Shown here one piece after another: positions 26,041 through 35,224 of a DNA stretch of 36,914 nucleotides. The stretch's first letter is position 1; each line of letters begins with the position of its first letter. The stretch is taken from assembly GCF_004152865.1 (NCBI RefSeq), contig NZ_SEOO01000032.1, positions 1 to 36,914 of the forward strand, in the 5' to 3' direction. The notes beneath the pieces were generated by a model. It was not told the DNA's origin. It did no database searches and saw nothing but the letters and a program-made list of their open reading frames with translations. A program made the translations under genes and the position numbers. This DNA comes from Sphingobium cupriresistens (GTDB taxonomy: Bacteria > Pseudomonadota > Alphaproteobacteria > Sphingomonadales > Sphingomonadaceae).

Positions 26041-26970
26041 ATGGCGACATTGCCCGAAATCGAAGCCGTTGCGCACGATCATGTATTCCTGGGTGCGGCG
26101 CACGACGACAACGCGCGCCGAACCTTGTGGGTCGTGGCGCTCACCGCCGGGATGATGGTGGTCGAGATTGTCGCCGGATACCTGACCGGCTCGATGGCGC
26201 TGCTCGCCGATGGCTTTCACATGGCGACGCACGCGGGCGCGCTCGGGGTTGCCGCGGCTGCCTATGCCTATGCCAAGCGCCATGCCTCCAACCGGGCCTA
26301 CAGCTTCGGCACGGGCAAGGTCGGCGATCTGGCCGGGTTCGCGTCGGCGATGGTGCTGGGGCTGATAGCGCTCGGGATCGGCGTCGAGTCCATCCTTCGT
26401 CTGTTTCAGCCGATCACGGTAGCGTTCGGGGAGGCGACGATCATCGCGGTGGTCGGCTTGGGCGTGAACATCGCCAGCGCCTTCCTGCTTTCGGGCGGGC
26501 ACCATCACGGGCACGATCATCATGGACACGAACACGGCCATGCTCACGGCGCGCATGGCGGCGACAACAACATGCGCTCAGCCTACATCCACGTCCTCGC
26601 CGACGCGCTCACCTCCGTCCTTGCCATCGCGGCGTTATTGGCCGGACGCTATCTCGGCTGGGTATGGATGGACCCGGTGATGGGGATCGTCGGCGCGGTC
26701 GTGATCGCGCGCTGGTCATGGTCCCTGATGCGGGACACGGCATCGGTGCTGCTCGATGCGACCGATCATCATGTCGAGGATGAAGTGCGCGAGCTGGTCG
26801 AGACGCCGGGGGACGCGCGCATAACCGACCTTCATGTCTGGCGCGTTGGCCCGGAAGCGCACGCTGCGATCGTCAGCGTCGTGAGCGGGCAGGGCGTCAC
26901 CGGCGACGAGATTCGCGCCCGGCTCGCGCCGGTCCATGAACTCGCGCACCTCACGGTCGAGTGTCGTTAG
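26041..26970 (+). CDS. dmeF: DmeF, cation diffusion facilitator for nickel/cobalt efflux (309 aa)
   Basis: The N-terminus HDHVFLGAAHDDNARRT is the hallmark of DmeF. Six membrane helices follow, with the metal site HMATHAG region in helix 2 (ADGFHMATH) and HVLADALTSVLA in helix 5. Between helices 4 and 5 is a His-rich loop (GGHHHGHDHHGHEHGHAHG). The C-terminal cytoplasmic domain has ITDLHVWRVG. CDF proteins exchange divalent cations for protons. With dmeR this forms a nickel/cobalt efflux unit as in rhizobia and Agrobacterium. Confidence 0.93.
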   Translation: MATLPEIEAVAHDHVFLGAAHDDNARRTLWVVALTAGMMVVEIVAGYLTGSMALLADGFHMATHAGALGVAAAAYAYAKRHASNRAYSFGTGKVGDLAGFASAMVLGLIALGIGVESILRLFQPITVAFGEATIIAVVGLGVNIASAFLLSGGHHHGHDHHGHEHGHAHGAHGGDNNMRSAYIHVLADALTSVLAIAALLAGRYLGWVWMDPVMGIVGAVVIARWSWSLMRDTASVLLDATDHHVEDEVRELVETPGDARITDLHVWRVGPEAHAAIVSVVSGQGVTGDEIRARLAPVHELAHLTVECR

Positions 26971-27002
26971 AACCGCGCGGAAGCCGACGAAAGGAAGACG
27001 CC

Positions 27003-27779
27003 GTGGTGGAACCGACGAAGCGGGAACTGGCGAGCAAGGTGCCCGCGGTCACGCTGGGCTTCTGGCTCATCAAGATCCTCGCGACCACGCTCGGCGAAAC
27101 GGGCGGCGATACCGTCTCGATGACGATGAATCTCGGCTATCTGGTCGGCACCGCGATCTTCCTGACGGTGCTGGTCGCCTTGGTGTGGTGGCAGGTTGCG
27201 GCGACGCGCTTTCACCCGTTCCTCTATTGGGCGACGATCATCGCCTCGACGACGGCGGGAACGACGATGGCGGATTTCGCCACCCGCTCGCTCGGCATCG
27301 GATATACCGGAGGATCGGCGCTGCTGCTCGGCTGCGTGCTAGCCTCGCTGATCGTCTGGCATCGAACGCTCGGATCGATCTCGGTCGACACCGTGCACGA
27401 GCCGAAAGCCGAGCTGTTCTACTGGATCACGATCACCTTCTCGCAAACGCTCGGCACGGCGCTCGGCGACTGGACGGCCGATACTGGCAACCTCGGCTAT
27501 ATCGGCGCCGCGATCATATTCGCGGGGCTGCTCGCCGTACTGGGGCTGCTATTTTACACGACAAACGCTAGTCGGGTGCTGCTGTTCTGGGCGGCGTTCA
27601 TTATGACGCGCCCCCTCGGGGCTGCAGTCGGCGATTTCCTTGACAAACCGCTGGATCACGGCGGGTTGTCATTTAGCCGGCCGTTGGCGTCCGCCGTTCT
27701 GACCGCTGCCATCCTGCTTCTTATCATTGTTCTGCCGCAACGCGCCGGGCAGCATCCCAAGCACGTGGTCCTCGACTGA
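27003..27779 (+). CDS. COG4705-like membrane protein with four internal repeats (258 aa)
   Basis: The protein is predicted to have eight or more helices. It contains four related segments, each a GxxxxD core in a membrane stretch: LGETGGDTVSMTMNLGYLVG near residue 25, AGTTMADF...GYTGG near 85, LGTALGDWTADTGNLGYIG near 150, and LGAAVGDFLDKPLDHGG near 210. The pattern suggests duplicated two-helix units with conserved acidic residues in the membrane, as in ion exchangers. The family is uncharacterised. GTG at 27003 is preferred because AAAGGAAGACGCC precedes it. It follows dmeF by 32 bases, probably in the same operon, so a metal-related role is likely but unproven. Confidence 0.75.
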   Translation: MVEPTKRELASKVPAVTLGFWLIKILATTLGETGGDTVSMTMNLGYLVGTAIFLTVLVALVWWQVAATRFHPFLYWATIIASTTAGTTMADFATRSLGIGYTGGSALLLGCVLASLIVWHRTLGSISVDTVHEPKAELFYWITITFSQTLGTALGDWTADTGNLGYIGAAIIFAGLLAVLGLLFYTTNASRVLLFWAAFIMTRPLGAAVGDFLDKPLDHGGLSFSRPLASAVLTAAILLLIIVLPQRAGQHPKHVVLD

Positions 27780-27961
27780 GCGCGCATCGGTCTGGATCGA
27801 ACGCTGTCGAGACTGGGGCAGTCTTCTTGCGATGCCTTGCTGTATGCCGACATAGCGTGGCTAACGAATCTTGGTACTGCAGCGTGCAACTCTCATCGAG
27901 TTCACGGTCACCAAGGGCTGAACTTGCGTTTCTCGGCCGTTAGCAGACCTGTAGGATCGGC

Positions 27962-28348
27962 TCAGGAGGCCAGACGCGCGAGTATCGGACATTCGGGCCG
28001 CTCATTGCCGTGGCAGCCTTTTGCCAAGTCGAGCAACGCTTCCCGCATGGCGTTGAGCGCATCCGCCTTCCGCCCGAGGTCGGCGGCGCGCGATTCCGCC
28101 AACATCTTGACCTCCGAACTGGCGCGATCGCGATCGGACCACAGACAAAGCAGCTGTCGGATTTCTTCGATCGGAAAGCCGAGATTGCGGGCATTTGCAA
28201 TAAAACGAAGCCGATGGACGTCGGCTTCGCTGTAGTCGCGATAGCCACTATCCCGCCGCGCCGCCGACGGGATAAGGCCGATCTTCTCATAGTGGCGGAT
28301 CATCCGCTGCGAGACCCCGCTCGCGCCCGACGCGCCACCTATGTTCAC
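27962..28348 (-). CDS. cueR: CueR/HmrR, Cu(I)-responsive MerR-family activator (128 aa)
   Basis: The protein has an N-terminal MerR winged helix ([18 protein letters not shown] and [16 protein letters not shown]), a long dimer helix and a C-terminal copper loop CHGNERPEC with C112 and C120, the same numbers as in E. coli CueR. Spacing of seven residues between the cysteines and CPIL after them point to Cu(I)/Ag(I) specificity. The start overlaps the copA stop by ATGA, so it is co-transcribed with copA and can amplify its own supply. Its target is the promoter at 30742-30772. Confidence 0.92.
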   Translation of the reverse strand: MNIGGASGASGVSQRMIRHYEKIGLIPSAARRDSGYRDYSEADVHRLRFIANARNLGFPIEEIRQLLCLWSDRDRASSEVKMLAESRAADLGRKADALNAMREALLDLAKGCHGNERPECPILARLAS

Positions 28349-30714
28349 AACGTCACCCGATTAAGGCGGAGCGCGTTGGTGACCACGCTGGCCGAGGACA
28401 ATGCCATCGCCGCTGCCGCGATGATCGGGGAGAGGAGGATGCCGAAGATCGGATAGAGCAGCCCCGCTGCGATCGGGATACCTGCGGCGTTGTAGATGAA
28501 AGCGAAGAACAGGTTCTGACGGATATTGGACATCGTCGCCTCGCTCAACCGGCGCGCACGGACAATGCCGTTCAGGTCACCCTTCAGCAGCGTCACGCCC
28601 GCGCTTTCAATCGCGACATCGGTGCCGGAGCCCATCGCGATGCCGACATCAGCCGCCGCGAGCGCAGGCGCGTCATTGACCCCGTCTCCTGCCATGGCGA
28701 CGATACGCCCCTCAGCCTTCAGGCGCGCGACCACTGCGCTCTTTTGATCCGGTAGCACTTCGGCTTCGACATCGTCGATCCCGAGCTTCCGCCCAACCGC
28801 TTGCGCCGTAGTGCGATTGTCGCCCGTCAGCATCACAACCCTTATGCCCTCCTTGCGAAGCGCCGCGATGGCCTCGGCTGTCGTCGCCTTGATCGCATCG
28901 GCAATGGCAAGAATTCCGGCCGCCTGCCCGTCGATGCCGAGGAAGATGGCGGTCGCACCATCCTGGCGCAGTTCGTCCGCTTGCCGCTCAAGGGCGCTGA
29001 CGTCGATCCCGCTTTCTGACAGGAAACGGGCGTTACCGAGCGTGATGCGCTTGCCATCCACCGTGCCGATCGCGCCCTTGCCGGTCGGTGAATCAAAGTC
29101 CGTGACTTCGGGAAGCACAATGCCCCTGTCCTTGGCGGCGGCGATCACGGCCAGCGCCAGCGGATGTTCTGATGCCCGCTCCACACCGGCGGCAAGCCTC
29201 AGCAGCTCGGTCTCCTCATAGCCTGTCGTGGGAATGATGCGGGTGACCGATGGCCGGCCTTCGGTCAGCGTGCCTGTCTTGTCGACGACGAGCGTGTCGA
29301 CCTTCTCCATCCGCTCCAGGGCTTCTGCATTCTTGATGAGCACGCCGAGCCCAGCGCCCCGGCCGATGCCGACCATGATCGACATCGGCGTCGCCAGCCC
29401 CAAGGCGCAGGGGCAGGCGATGATGAGGACGGCGACGGCGGCGATCAGGCCATGGGCGAGGCGCGGCTCCGGCCCCCAGATACCCCATACTCCAAAGGCA
29501 ATGAGCGCGATCAGCAGAACGGCGGGCACAAACAATCCCGCGACCTGGTCGGCCAGTCGCTGGATCGGTGCCCGCGAACGCTGCGCGTCCGCGACCATCT
29601 GGACAATGCGCGCGAGCATCGTGTCGCGGCCGACCTTCTCGGCGCGCATGACGAGCGCGCCGCTCTGATTGATCGTTCCGCCGATGACAACGTCGCCCAG
29701 CGCCTTCGTGACCGGCATCGACTCGCCCGTCACCATCGACTCATCGAGCGAGGATCGGCCCTCCTCGACCTTCCCATCGACCGGCACCTTTTCGCCCGGT
29801 CGAACACGGAGACGATCGCCAACGGCCACCTGGTCAAGCGACACCTCCTCGTCATTCCCGTCGGCGCCAATGCGGCGCGCGGTCTTGGGCGCGAGGTTGA
29901 GCAGCGCCTTGATGGCGCCCGAGGTCCGCTCACGGGCGCGCAGCTCGAGCACCTGTCCCAGCAGCACGAGAACGGTGATGACGGCGGCGGCCTCGAAATA
30001 GACCGCGACCGTGCCGTCCATCATCCGAAACGCTGCGGGGAAGATCCTCGGAGCGAAGGTTGCGACCACGCTATAGGCCCAGGCCACGCCCGTCCCCATT
30101 GCGATGAGCGTGAACATGTTGAGGTTGCGCGTCCGGATGGACACCCAACCGCGTTCAAGGAATGGCCAGCCTGCCCAGAGTACGACCGGGGTTGCCAGCG
30201 CGAATTGCAACCATCCCGATAGACGGGCCGGCACAAGATTGTGCAGCGCCGGGAACAGGTGGCTGCCCATCTCCAGCACAAAGACCGGGATGGTGAGCAA
30301 CAGCGCGATCCAGAAACGCCGGGACATATCCAGCAGTTCGCCGCTTGGCCCGGTGTCTGCCGTCACGAGGTCCGGCTCGAGTGCCATGCCGCAGATCGGG
30401 CATGGCCCGGGATGGTCTTGGCGGATTTCCGGGTGCATCGGGCAGGTCCAGATCGCGCCTGGTTGGGCGACCGCCGCCTCTGTGTCACCCGCGGACAAGT
30501 AGCGCACCGGGTCGTCGGCAAACTTCGTGCGGCAGCCGGCGCTGCAGAAATGATAGTCCTCGCCGTCATGCGAGGCATGATGTGGCGTTGCCGTGGGATC
30601 GACCATCATGCCGCAAACCGGATCCTTGGCCGTCTTCGCGTCGGCGTCGCCGCCGTGTTTGCCCGCGCAGCAGCCGTGCGCACCAGAATTGCTCGCTGGA
30701 AGAGGATCAGTCAC
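28345..30714 (-). CDS. copA: CopA, Cu(I)-exporting P1B-type ATPase (789 aa)
   Basis: Instead of classical CxxC domains the N-terminus has a YHS/TRASH-like domain (VCGMMVDP to [11 protein letters not shown], residues 33-63) and a heavy-metal-binding motif [20 protein letters not shown] near 90-110. The ATPase core is complete: [10 protein letters not shown] near residue 432, [11 protein letters not shown] near 478, SEHPLA, MLTGDN and [11 protein letters not shown] near 675. [13 protein letters not shown] and [15 protein letters not shown] complete the Cu(I) site typical of P1B-1. The start is GTG at 30714, with AAGGAGA upstream. It pumps Cu(I) out of the cytoplasm. It follows a thioredoxin-reductase-like gene and overlaps cueR. 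Confidence 0.95.
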   Translation of the reverse strand: MTDPLPASNSGAHGCCAGKHGGDADAKTAKDPVCGMMVDPTATPHHASHDGEDYHFCSAGCRTKFADDPVRYLSAGDTEAAVAQPGAIWTCPMHPEIRQDHPGPCPICGMALEPDLVTADTGPSGELLDMSRRFWIALLLTIPVFVLEMGSHLFPALHNLVPARLSGWLQFALATPVVLWAGWPFLERGWVSIRTRNLNMFTLIAMGTGVAWAYSVVATFAPRIFPAAFRMMDGTVAVYFEAAAVITVLVLLGQVLELRARERTSGAIKALLNLAPKTARRIGADGNDEEVSLDQVAVGDRLRVRPGEKVPVDGKVEEGRSSLDESMVTGESMPVTKALGDVVIGGTINQSGALVMRAEKVGRDTMLARIVQMVADAQRSRAPIQRLADQVAGLFVPAVLLIALIAFGVWGIWGPEPRLAHGLIAAVAVLIIACPCALGLATPMSIMVGIGRGAGLGVLIKNAEALERMEKVDTLVVDKTGTLTEGRPSVTRIIPTTGYEETELLRLAAGVERASEHPLALAVIAAAKDRGIVLPEVTDFDSPTGKGAIGTVDGKRITLGNARFLSESGIDVSALERQADELRQDGATAIFLGIDGQAAGILAIADAIKATTAEAIAALRKEGIRVVMLTGDNRTTAQAVGRKLGIDDVEAEVLPDQKSAVVARLKAEGRIVAMAGDGVNDAPALAAADVGIAMGSGTDVAIESAGVTLLKGDLNGIVRARRLSEATMSNIRQNLFFAFIYNAAGIPIAAGLLYPIFGILLSPIIAAAAMALSSASVVTNALRLNRVTL

Positions 30715-30741
30715 AGGCTCGTCTCCTTATCGACGAAGGTC

Positions 30742-30772
30742 AATCTGGGGTCTGACATCGTGTCAGGGTCAA
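30742..30772 (-). promoter_or_regulatory. CueR-type copA promoter with 19-base spacer
   Basis: On the minus strand -35 TTGACC (30772-30767) and -10 CAGATT (30747-30742) are 19 bases apart, the lengthened spacing used by MerR-type activators. The spacer holds the dyad CTGACA-TCG-TGTCAG (30752-30766, plus-strand text). CueR encoded downstream is the expected activator. Confidence 0.72.
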
Positions 30773-30820
30773 GCCCGGCCCACATTTATTTTTGCGCGCG
30801 TACCTTGGTGCGTTCCCACG

Positions 30821-31708
30821 TCAGCCGGACAATAGATTGTGGATGGCCGTCGCGGCCTTGGCCGCCTGACCTGCCGCAACCGCAATTTGATCCAGCCCTT
30901 CAACCATGTCGCCGGCAGCAAATAGGCCGCCGACCGTCGTTTGCTGATGCTCGTCAACGACGATGCAACCTGCCGGACTCAGTTCAGCGCCAGCCATTCG
31001 CGCCAGTTCCGAGCGAGGAGAGGTTCCAAGGGCAACATATAGGGTGTCGAACGGGAGCAATTGGCCATCAGTCAAATGGGCGAGCAAATTCTCACCATGG
31101 ATCGACAAGTCCCGGATAGGTGCGCGTTCGACCGCAAGACCGCCTCGAGCCAGATCTGCCTCTTCAGCGTCCGACAGTTGCGAGCCGTCTTGGGCCAGTA
31201 AGGTCACGGTGTCGCTATAGTGGCGAACGAACAGAGCCTCGGCCGCACCATGGTCGGAGCAGCCCAGCACGGCCACTCTCTTGCCGCGGACCTCATAGCC
31301 GTCGCAGATCGGGCAATAGCGTATCAGCCCTTGGGCGACAGCTCGATCATGCGTTTCCTGCGCCATTCGCGGTCGATGATTTGTCACGCCTTGGGCAAGT
31401 AATATTGTCCGCGCACCGAAGATTTCCGCTTTCGTTTCGACGACGAAACCCTTCTCGACCCGGTCGATGCGCTCGACCTCTCCGGTGACCAATTCGGCAC
31501 CGTAGCGGGCTGCATGTTGATGCATGCGAACAAGCAGATTCCCGCCCGAGATACCGTCTGGAAAACCGAGGAGGTTATGTGTCGTCGGGATGGAGGACGC
31601 CCGGCCATCGCCAGCATCGATGACCAGCGTAGAACGCAGAAACCGGCCTAGATAGGTTGCGGCTGTCAGCCCTGCGGGACCGCCGCCTATGATTACGCAG
31701 TCGTACAT
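30821..31708 (-). CDS. Thioredoxin-reductase-like NAD(P)/FAD oxidoreductase (295 aa)
   Basis: The protein has FAD-binding VIIGGGPAGLTAA at the start, a redox motif CPICD near residues 131-135, an NAD(P)-binding VLGCSDHGAAEA near 150 and the FAD motif GGLFAAGDMVEG near the end. The length and layout match TrxB-like proteins, though the pyridine-binding loop differs from GxGxxA/G of standard TrxB. The thiol partner is unknown. It lies just before copA on the same strand, so it may reduce thiols oxidised during copper stress. It has 112 bases before copA, which keeps its own promoter. Confidence 0.85.
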   Translation of the reverse strand: MYDCVIIGGGPAGLTAATYLGRFLRSTLVIDAGDGRASSIPTTHNLLGFPDGISGGNLLVRMHQHAARYGAELVTGEVERIDRVEKGFVVETKAEIFGARTILLAQGVTNHRPRMAQETHDRAVAQGLIRYCPICDGYEVRGKRVAVLGCSDHGAAEALFVRHYSDTVTLLAQDGSQLSDAEEADLARGGLAVERAPIRDLSIHGENLLAHLTDGQLLPFDTLYVALGTSPRSELARMAGAELSPAGCIVVDEHQQTTVGGLFAAGDMVEGLDQIAVAAGQAAKAATAIHNLLSG

Positions 31709-32021
31709 GCCTGTCTTTCGCTTACCTCGGTCGTCACTTGTATTACGCGGTACGCCGCTCCTTCCCTCGAATGCGTGCGCGTTCCTCGAAAAAAAAGCAG
31801 TAGCTCGTGAGGGGTAAGCCCCGTCGCTGCGTAAATTCAGATGAAGCCCATCGCCAGCAGGATGGACAGTTCAGGTGCCCACGGGTCGCAGCGTGGCGCG
31901 GGGGCGAGCGGACGTGGGGAAGACGGATTGGAATTACCGATCGCGCTCCATGTCGCTCGCCCCGCAACAACCACAGGTCGCAACGTCAGGGGGCGACGAC
32001 ACCATCATCGACGGGGGAGAG
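31709..32021. other. Divergent intergenic region between trxB-like and fliQ-like genes
   Basis: No further gene is supported. A GGGG-TAAG-CCCC hairpin lies at 31811-31822, and eight A in a row occur near 31789-31797. The open frame upstream of the fliQ-like ATG at 32022 has no ribosome site or family sequence. No clear promoter boxes stood out. Confidence 0.35.
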
Positions 32022-32294
32022 ATGGAGACCTACAGCCCTTTTTCGGTTTCGATGGGCCAGGCGCTTTGGGTGATCATGCTTGTCGCTGGACCCCCGCTGA
32101 TAATCATGCTCGTGGTCGGGCTTATAATCTCGATGATCCAGGCTGCGACGTCGATCAATGAACAGACCGTGAGCTTCGTCCCCAAGCTCCTGGCGTTCAT
32201 CTTGTTCCTCGCGCTGTACGGGGTAACCGTTGGCGATCTCCTGATCGACTACACCCGTGACCTGCTGGTGCATATTCCAGACGATATCCGATGA
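32022..32294 (+). CDS. FliQ-like two-helix membrane protein (90 aa), orphan
   Basis: This small protein has two membrane helices (ALWVIMLVAGPPLIIMLVVG and PKLLAFILFLALYGV). It also has the FliQ/SctS signature QAATSINEQTVSFVPK between them and a C-terminal LIDYTRDLLVHIP. Length equals that of FliQ (about 88). FliQ is part of the export gate of flagella and type III secretion, normally next to fliP and fliR. Here no export gene accompanies it. The ATG at 32022 has GGGGGAGAG upstream. The stop overlaps the start of a putative nuclease gene (ATGA at 32291), so the two are translated together. Whether it retains an export role or was co-opted is unknown. Confidence 0.8.
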   Translation: METYSPFSVSMGQALWVIMLVAGPPLIIMLVVGLIISMIQAATSINEQTVSFVPKLLAFILFLALYGVTVGDLLIDYTRDLLVHIPDDIR

Positions 32295-33676
32295 CGACTG
32301 CCGGTTTTCGTCCGGTACGGCTGCGCAAAAACTGGTCGTATACGGGCAGAGTGCTAGCCTCGGAGAGGATCGAAGCGAAGGGGGGACGGGGTTTGGCGGA
32401 GTTTGAATTGCTGGCGCGGGAACTGATCCAACGATGGAAGGAAGACCCGAACGCGACCTATCAAAGCTGGTTTCTATGGGACGAGCGGATCAAGAATTTT
32501 CGCTCGATCAGGCGTGGTTTGGCTCAGGTGGTGGCCGAGATCGAAGCCGGTCGGTTTGGCGTGGCCTATCGCGGTTCTTCGCTGGAAACAGTCGTTCATT
32601 CGGTCGCCGAGCAAAGACAGATTTTCAAAGGCGCGGATCATGCGTTTCTCTGGAAGCCCAAATTGCGCATCCCCGACATCTATGAAAACCCGGCGAACCA
32701 ACGCGCGTTCGGCCGATTGCTCGATCATTGCGCTTGCTGCGACACTGCGGAAGAAATCATTGCAGGCATTCACACGATCGATCGGCTGAACATCAAGGGG
32801 CTTGGGCCAGCGGTCGCCAATCTCCTCTATTTCCTGCATCCAACGCTCGTTCCGCCGTTCAACACGGCGATCGTCAACGGCTATAACAAGCTGACCGGCG
32901 GCAAGGTGAAGCTCGGAAGCTGGCACCATTTTCTTGCGATGCGCTCGGGCTTGCTCGACCTGAACGAGCGGTTTCGCGACCTGCTATCGAACGATCTCGG
33001 CGCCATTGGCGGCCTCCTGTTCGATATCGGCTCAGGCCGCTACCCGGCGCCGCCGCGCGACGAGGAAGACCAGACAGTGGGATCGTGGACCGCGCGGCTT
33101 GAGCAAGCCCGTGCGGAAGCACAGACGCTCAACAAAGCGATGCAGAAACAGGGGGAGAGTGATCGAACCCATTCGGAAATTCAGGCGTGGCTCCGCGATA
33201 TCGGTCTGGCGCTGGGGTATGACATCTGGATCGCATCCAACGATCGGGGCCGACTGCATGACGGTGTGCGCCTGGGAGAGGGTTGCCTAGAGAGCTTGCC
33301 GGCTTCGATTTCGACATCGACCGGCGCGGACGCCATCCGCCTCATCGATGTTTTGTGGCTGGAGCAGGGCGGCGACCGTGTCGCGGCAGCCTTCGAAGTC
33401 GAACATTCGACCTCCATCTATTCGGGCATCGTCCGGATGCTCGATCTTGCCCTCAGCGGCAGCGATCTGCATGCCACCGCAGGATTGTTCCTTGTCGCTC
33501 CGGATGCTCGCGAAAGCGAAGTGCGAGCGCAAATCGCAAGGCCAGCATTCAGCCGGATCGCGGACCTGGAAATCGCCTATCTTCCTTATGACGAGCTCGA
33601 ACGGCACAAGGAGTCGATTTCCCGCTTTGGCTCGGGCTTGAAAGCGATCAAGGCGATTTCGCGCGTTCTGCCGTAA
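32291..33676 (+). CDS. Putative HhH plus PD-(D/E)XK nuclease, restriction-enzyme-like (461 aa)
   Basis: I do not recognise a named family. Near residues 165-185 a helix-hairpin-helix-like segment reads LNIKGLGPAVANLLYFLHP, resembling the DNA-binding loop of base-excision glycosylases. Near residues 350-376 stands IDVLWLEQGG then AAFEVEHSTSIYSGIVRM, a D...ExE layout with a following helix, as in PD-(D/E)XK nucleases. No methyltransferase is adjacent, so it is not a standard type II system. It overlaps the fliQ-like gene and ends four bases from the convergent copD stop. A DNA-damage or defence function is an inference from the two motifs only. Confidence 0.6.
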   Translation: MTTAGFRPVRLRKNWSYTGRVLASERIEAKGGRGLAEFELLARELIQRWKEDPNATYQSWFLWDERIKNFRSIRRGLAQVVAEIEAGRFGVAYRGSSLETVVHSVAEQRQIFKGADHAFLWKPKLRIPDIYENPANQRAFGRLLDHCACCDTAEEIIAGIHTIDRLNIKGLGPAVANLLYFLHPTLVPPFNTAIVNGYNKLTGGKVKLGSWHHFLAMRSGLLDLNERFRDLLSNDLGAIGGLLFDIGSGRYPAPPRDEEDQTVGSWTARLEQARAEAQTLNKAMQKQGESDRTHSEIQAWLRDIGLALGYDIWIASNDRGRLHDGVRLGEGCLESLPASISTSTGADAIRLIDVLWLEQGGDRVAAAFEVEHSTSIYSGIVRMLDLALSGSDLHATAGLFLVAPDARESEVRAQIARPAFSRIADLEIAYLPYDELERHKESISRFGSGLKAIKAISRVLP

Positions 33677-33680
33677 TGAC

Positions 33681-34616
33681 CTACATCCCGGATGCAGGCG
33701 GGGCCAACAGGCCCAACCAGGCAACGAGGGCAAGAATAGCGATGGCGCATCCGGTCTCGATGGCGAGGCTGCGGCGGAGTGACCCTATCGCCGAGGATGT
33801 GTTGCCGGTTTCAATGGCCGCAGCAAGGGAGGGCGTCAGGAAGAAGCGATTGGTGGCGGCCAGCATCAGCATGACGCCGAACAGGATCAGCTTTCCTGCC
33901 AGCAGTAGACCGTAGAGACTGGTTAAAAGTGATCCGAGCCTGGACGGTCCGATCAGAATCCAACTGTTGACGAAGCCCGACAGGATAAGCAGCGCCACGA
34001 CAGCCGAGCCGACCTTTGCAAAGCCATCCAGCGCGCGGTGGGAGAGGTGGATATGATCTATCGCCATGCGGGCGGCAGGGCGGAAAATGAGAAGGCACAA
34101 GGCGAATAGTGCTCCTACCCATATGCCTGCGGACCATAGATGGGTGATGTCGGCGCCAAGATGAATCCATCCCCGCAAGCCTTCATCGGCCGCGCCGTGA
34201 CCGGTCCAGGCCAAGGTTGCGAGAGCGACTGCGGCGGTGGCGGACAGCGACCACAGCGCGAAAGCGGGGCGACGCCATCCGACGATGGAAAAATACAGCA
34301 CGAGCAGGAGGGCCGCGACCCGCACTTGCCAGACTGTGCCGATCGCCGTGCCCGATATCAAAAGATTGACCGTGGCGCGGTCCACCTGATCGAGCGGAAC
34401 GCCTGCCATTGAGGACGCGAGCACCATCATGCCCAGGATCGATAGTCCGATGCCGGCCAGTGCTATTGTCGCCAAGACTGAGCGGAAGCGCAGGACCGAG
34501 CCGGATGCCCGCTCGGTCCCGCGCAACGTATAGAGGCCGAACATCGGCAACCCGAAGAGGAGCATGAGATCGAGGTAAAGCCCTAGCCTGACCGCGATCG
34601 CTATGATGTCCGGCAC
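33681..34616 (-). CDS. copD: CopD, copper-resistance inner-membrane protein (311 aa)
   Basis: About eight membrane helices are visible, with a conserved HLGADITHLWSAGIWVGAL segment and HLSHRALDGFAKVGSAVV, as in the CopD/YebZ family. It takes copper from CopC in the periplasm into the cytoplasm or to the membrane. GTG at 34616 begins four bases after the copC stop. The long upstream extension of the frame overlaps copC and is not coding. The gene ends four bases from the convergent nuclease gene. Confidence 0.88.
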   Translation of the reverse strand: MPDIIAIAVRLGLYLDLMLLFGLPMFGLYTLRGTERASGSVLRFRSVLATIALAGIGLSILGMMVLASSMAGVPLDQVDRATVNLLISGTAIGTVWQVRVAALLLVLYFSIVGWRRPAFALWSLSATAAVALATLAWTGHGAADEGLRGWIHLGADITHLWSAGIWVGALFALCLLIFRPAARMAIDHIHLSHRALDGFAKVGSAVVALLILSGFVNSWILIGPSRLGSLLTSLYGLLLAGKLILFGVMLMLAATNRFFLTPSLAAAIETGNTSSAIGSLRRSLAIETGCAIAILALVAWLGLLAPPASGM

Positions 34617-34620
34617 GTTC

Positions 34621-35001
34621 TTACTGGACCTTGAAGGTATAGCTGCCCTGAATGCGATGTGTGTCGGTAGAAACGACGTGATAGTCGACCTTGTAGGTTC
34701 CAACTGCCAACGGCTTGGCCAGCGTAGCGACAAGCGTCTTGCCGTCTGCACCCACGGTCGCCTTGACGCCGTTGATCTTCATTGGCCCCATCTTCATGCC
34801 GGGCATTTCGGTCATCGTCAGGTCGATCCCGGAAAATTGCGCGACCAATGCTTCAGAAAAGACGAGCTGGATCCTGGTCGGAGCGGCGACCACGGCATTT
34901 GCAGCAGGGGTTGCGCTATTGAGCTTGGGGTGGGCCTGGGCAGCAGTAGCGGTGAGGACAGACGCCGCCATGGCGACGGCAAAAACTGTTTTACGAAACA
35001 T
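34621..35001 (-). CDS. copC: CopC, periplasmic copper-binding protein (126 aa)
   Basis: A signal peptide (FRKTVFAVAMAASVLTATAA) is cut after A23, placing H24 as the mature first residue, the copper(II) ligand of CopC. The matching D113 and H115 are in DTHRIQGSYTF. A Met cluster MPGMKMGPM near residue 72 is a candidate Cu(I) site. ATG at 35001 is chosen because GGAGAAATCG precedes it; start codons upstream would only extend the signal. It is transcribed ahead of copD. Confidence 0.92.
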   Translation of the reverse strand: MFRKTVFAVAMAASVLTATAAQAHPKLNSATPAANAVVAAPTRIQLVFSEALVAQFSGIDLTMTEMPGMKMGPMKINGVKATVGADGKTLVATLAKPLAVGTYKVDYHVVSTDTHRIQGSYTFKVQ

Positions 35002-35224
35002 CGATTTCTCCATGGGCGGCGATACTGCCGACAAAGCGATTTACGCACCGCGTGGCGCGACCCCTCATTTAGCTTCCAAGATTTCTTCAATGTCGGGAGG
35101 CCTACGGGTTCGCACCAGAGATCTGCGCGGCCGATGAGGGATGAACGCGCGCCGTGCGTATGCTCAATTGGATGGGTGCGAGATCACCGAGGATCCAGGG
35201 ACGCATTCTGCTCGGGAGGACGCG

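Noticed and set aside
27780..27961. Terminator or small gene between the convergent COG4705-like and cueR genes
   Set aside because: Only a short GACT/AGTC dyad is present, without a T run, and no conserved frame.
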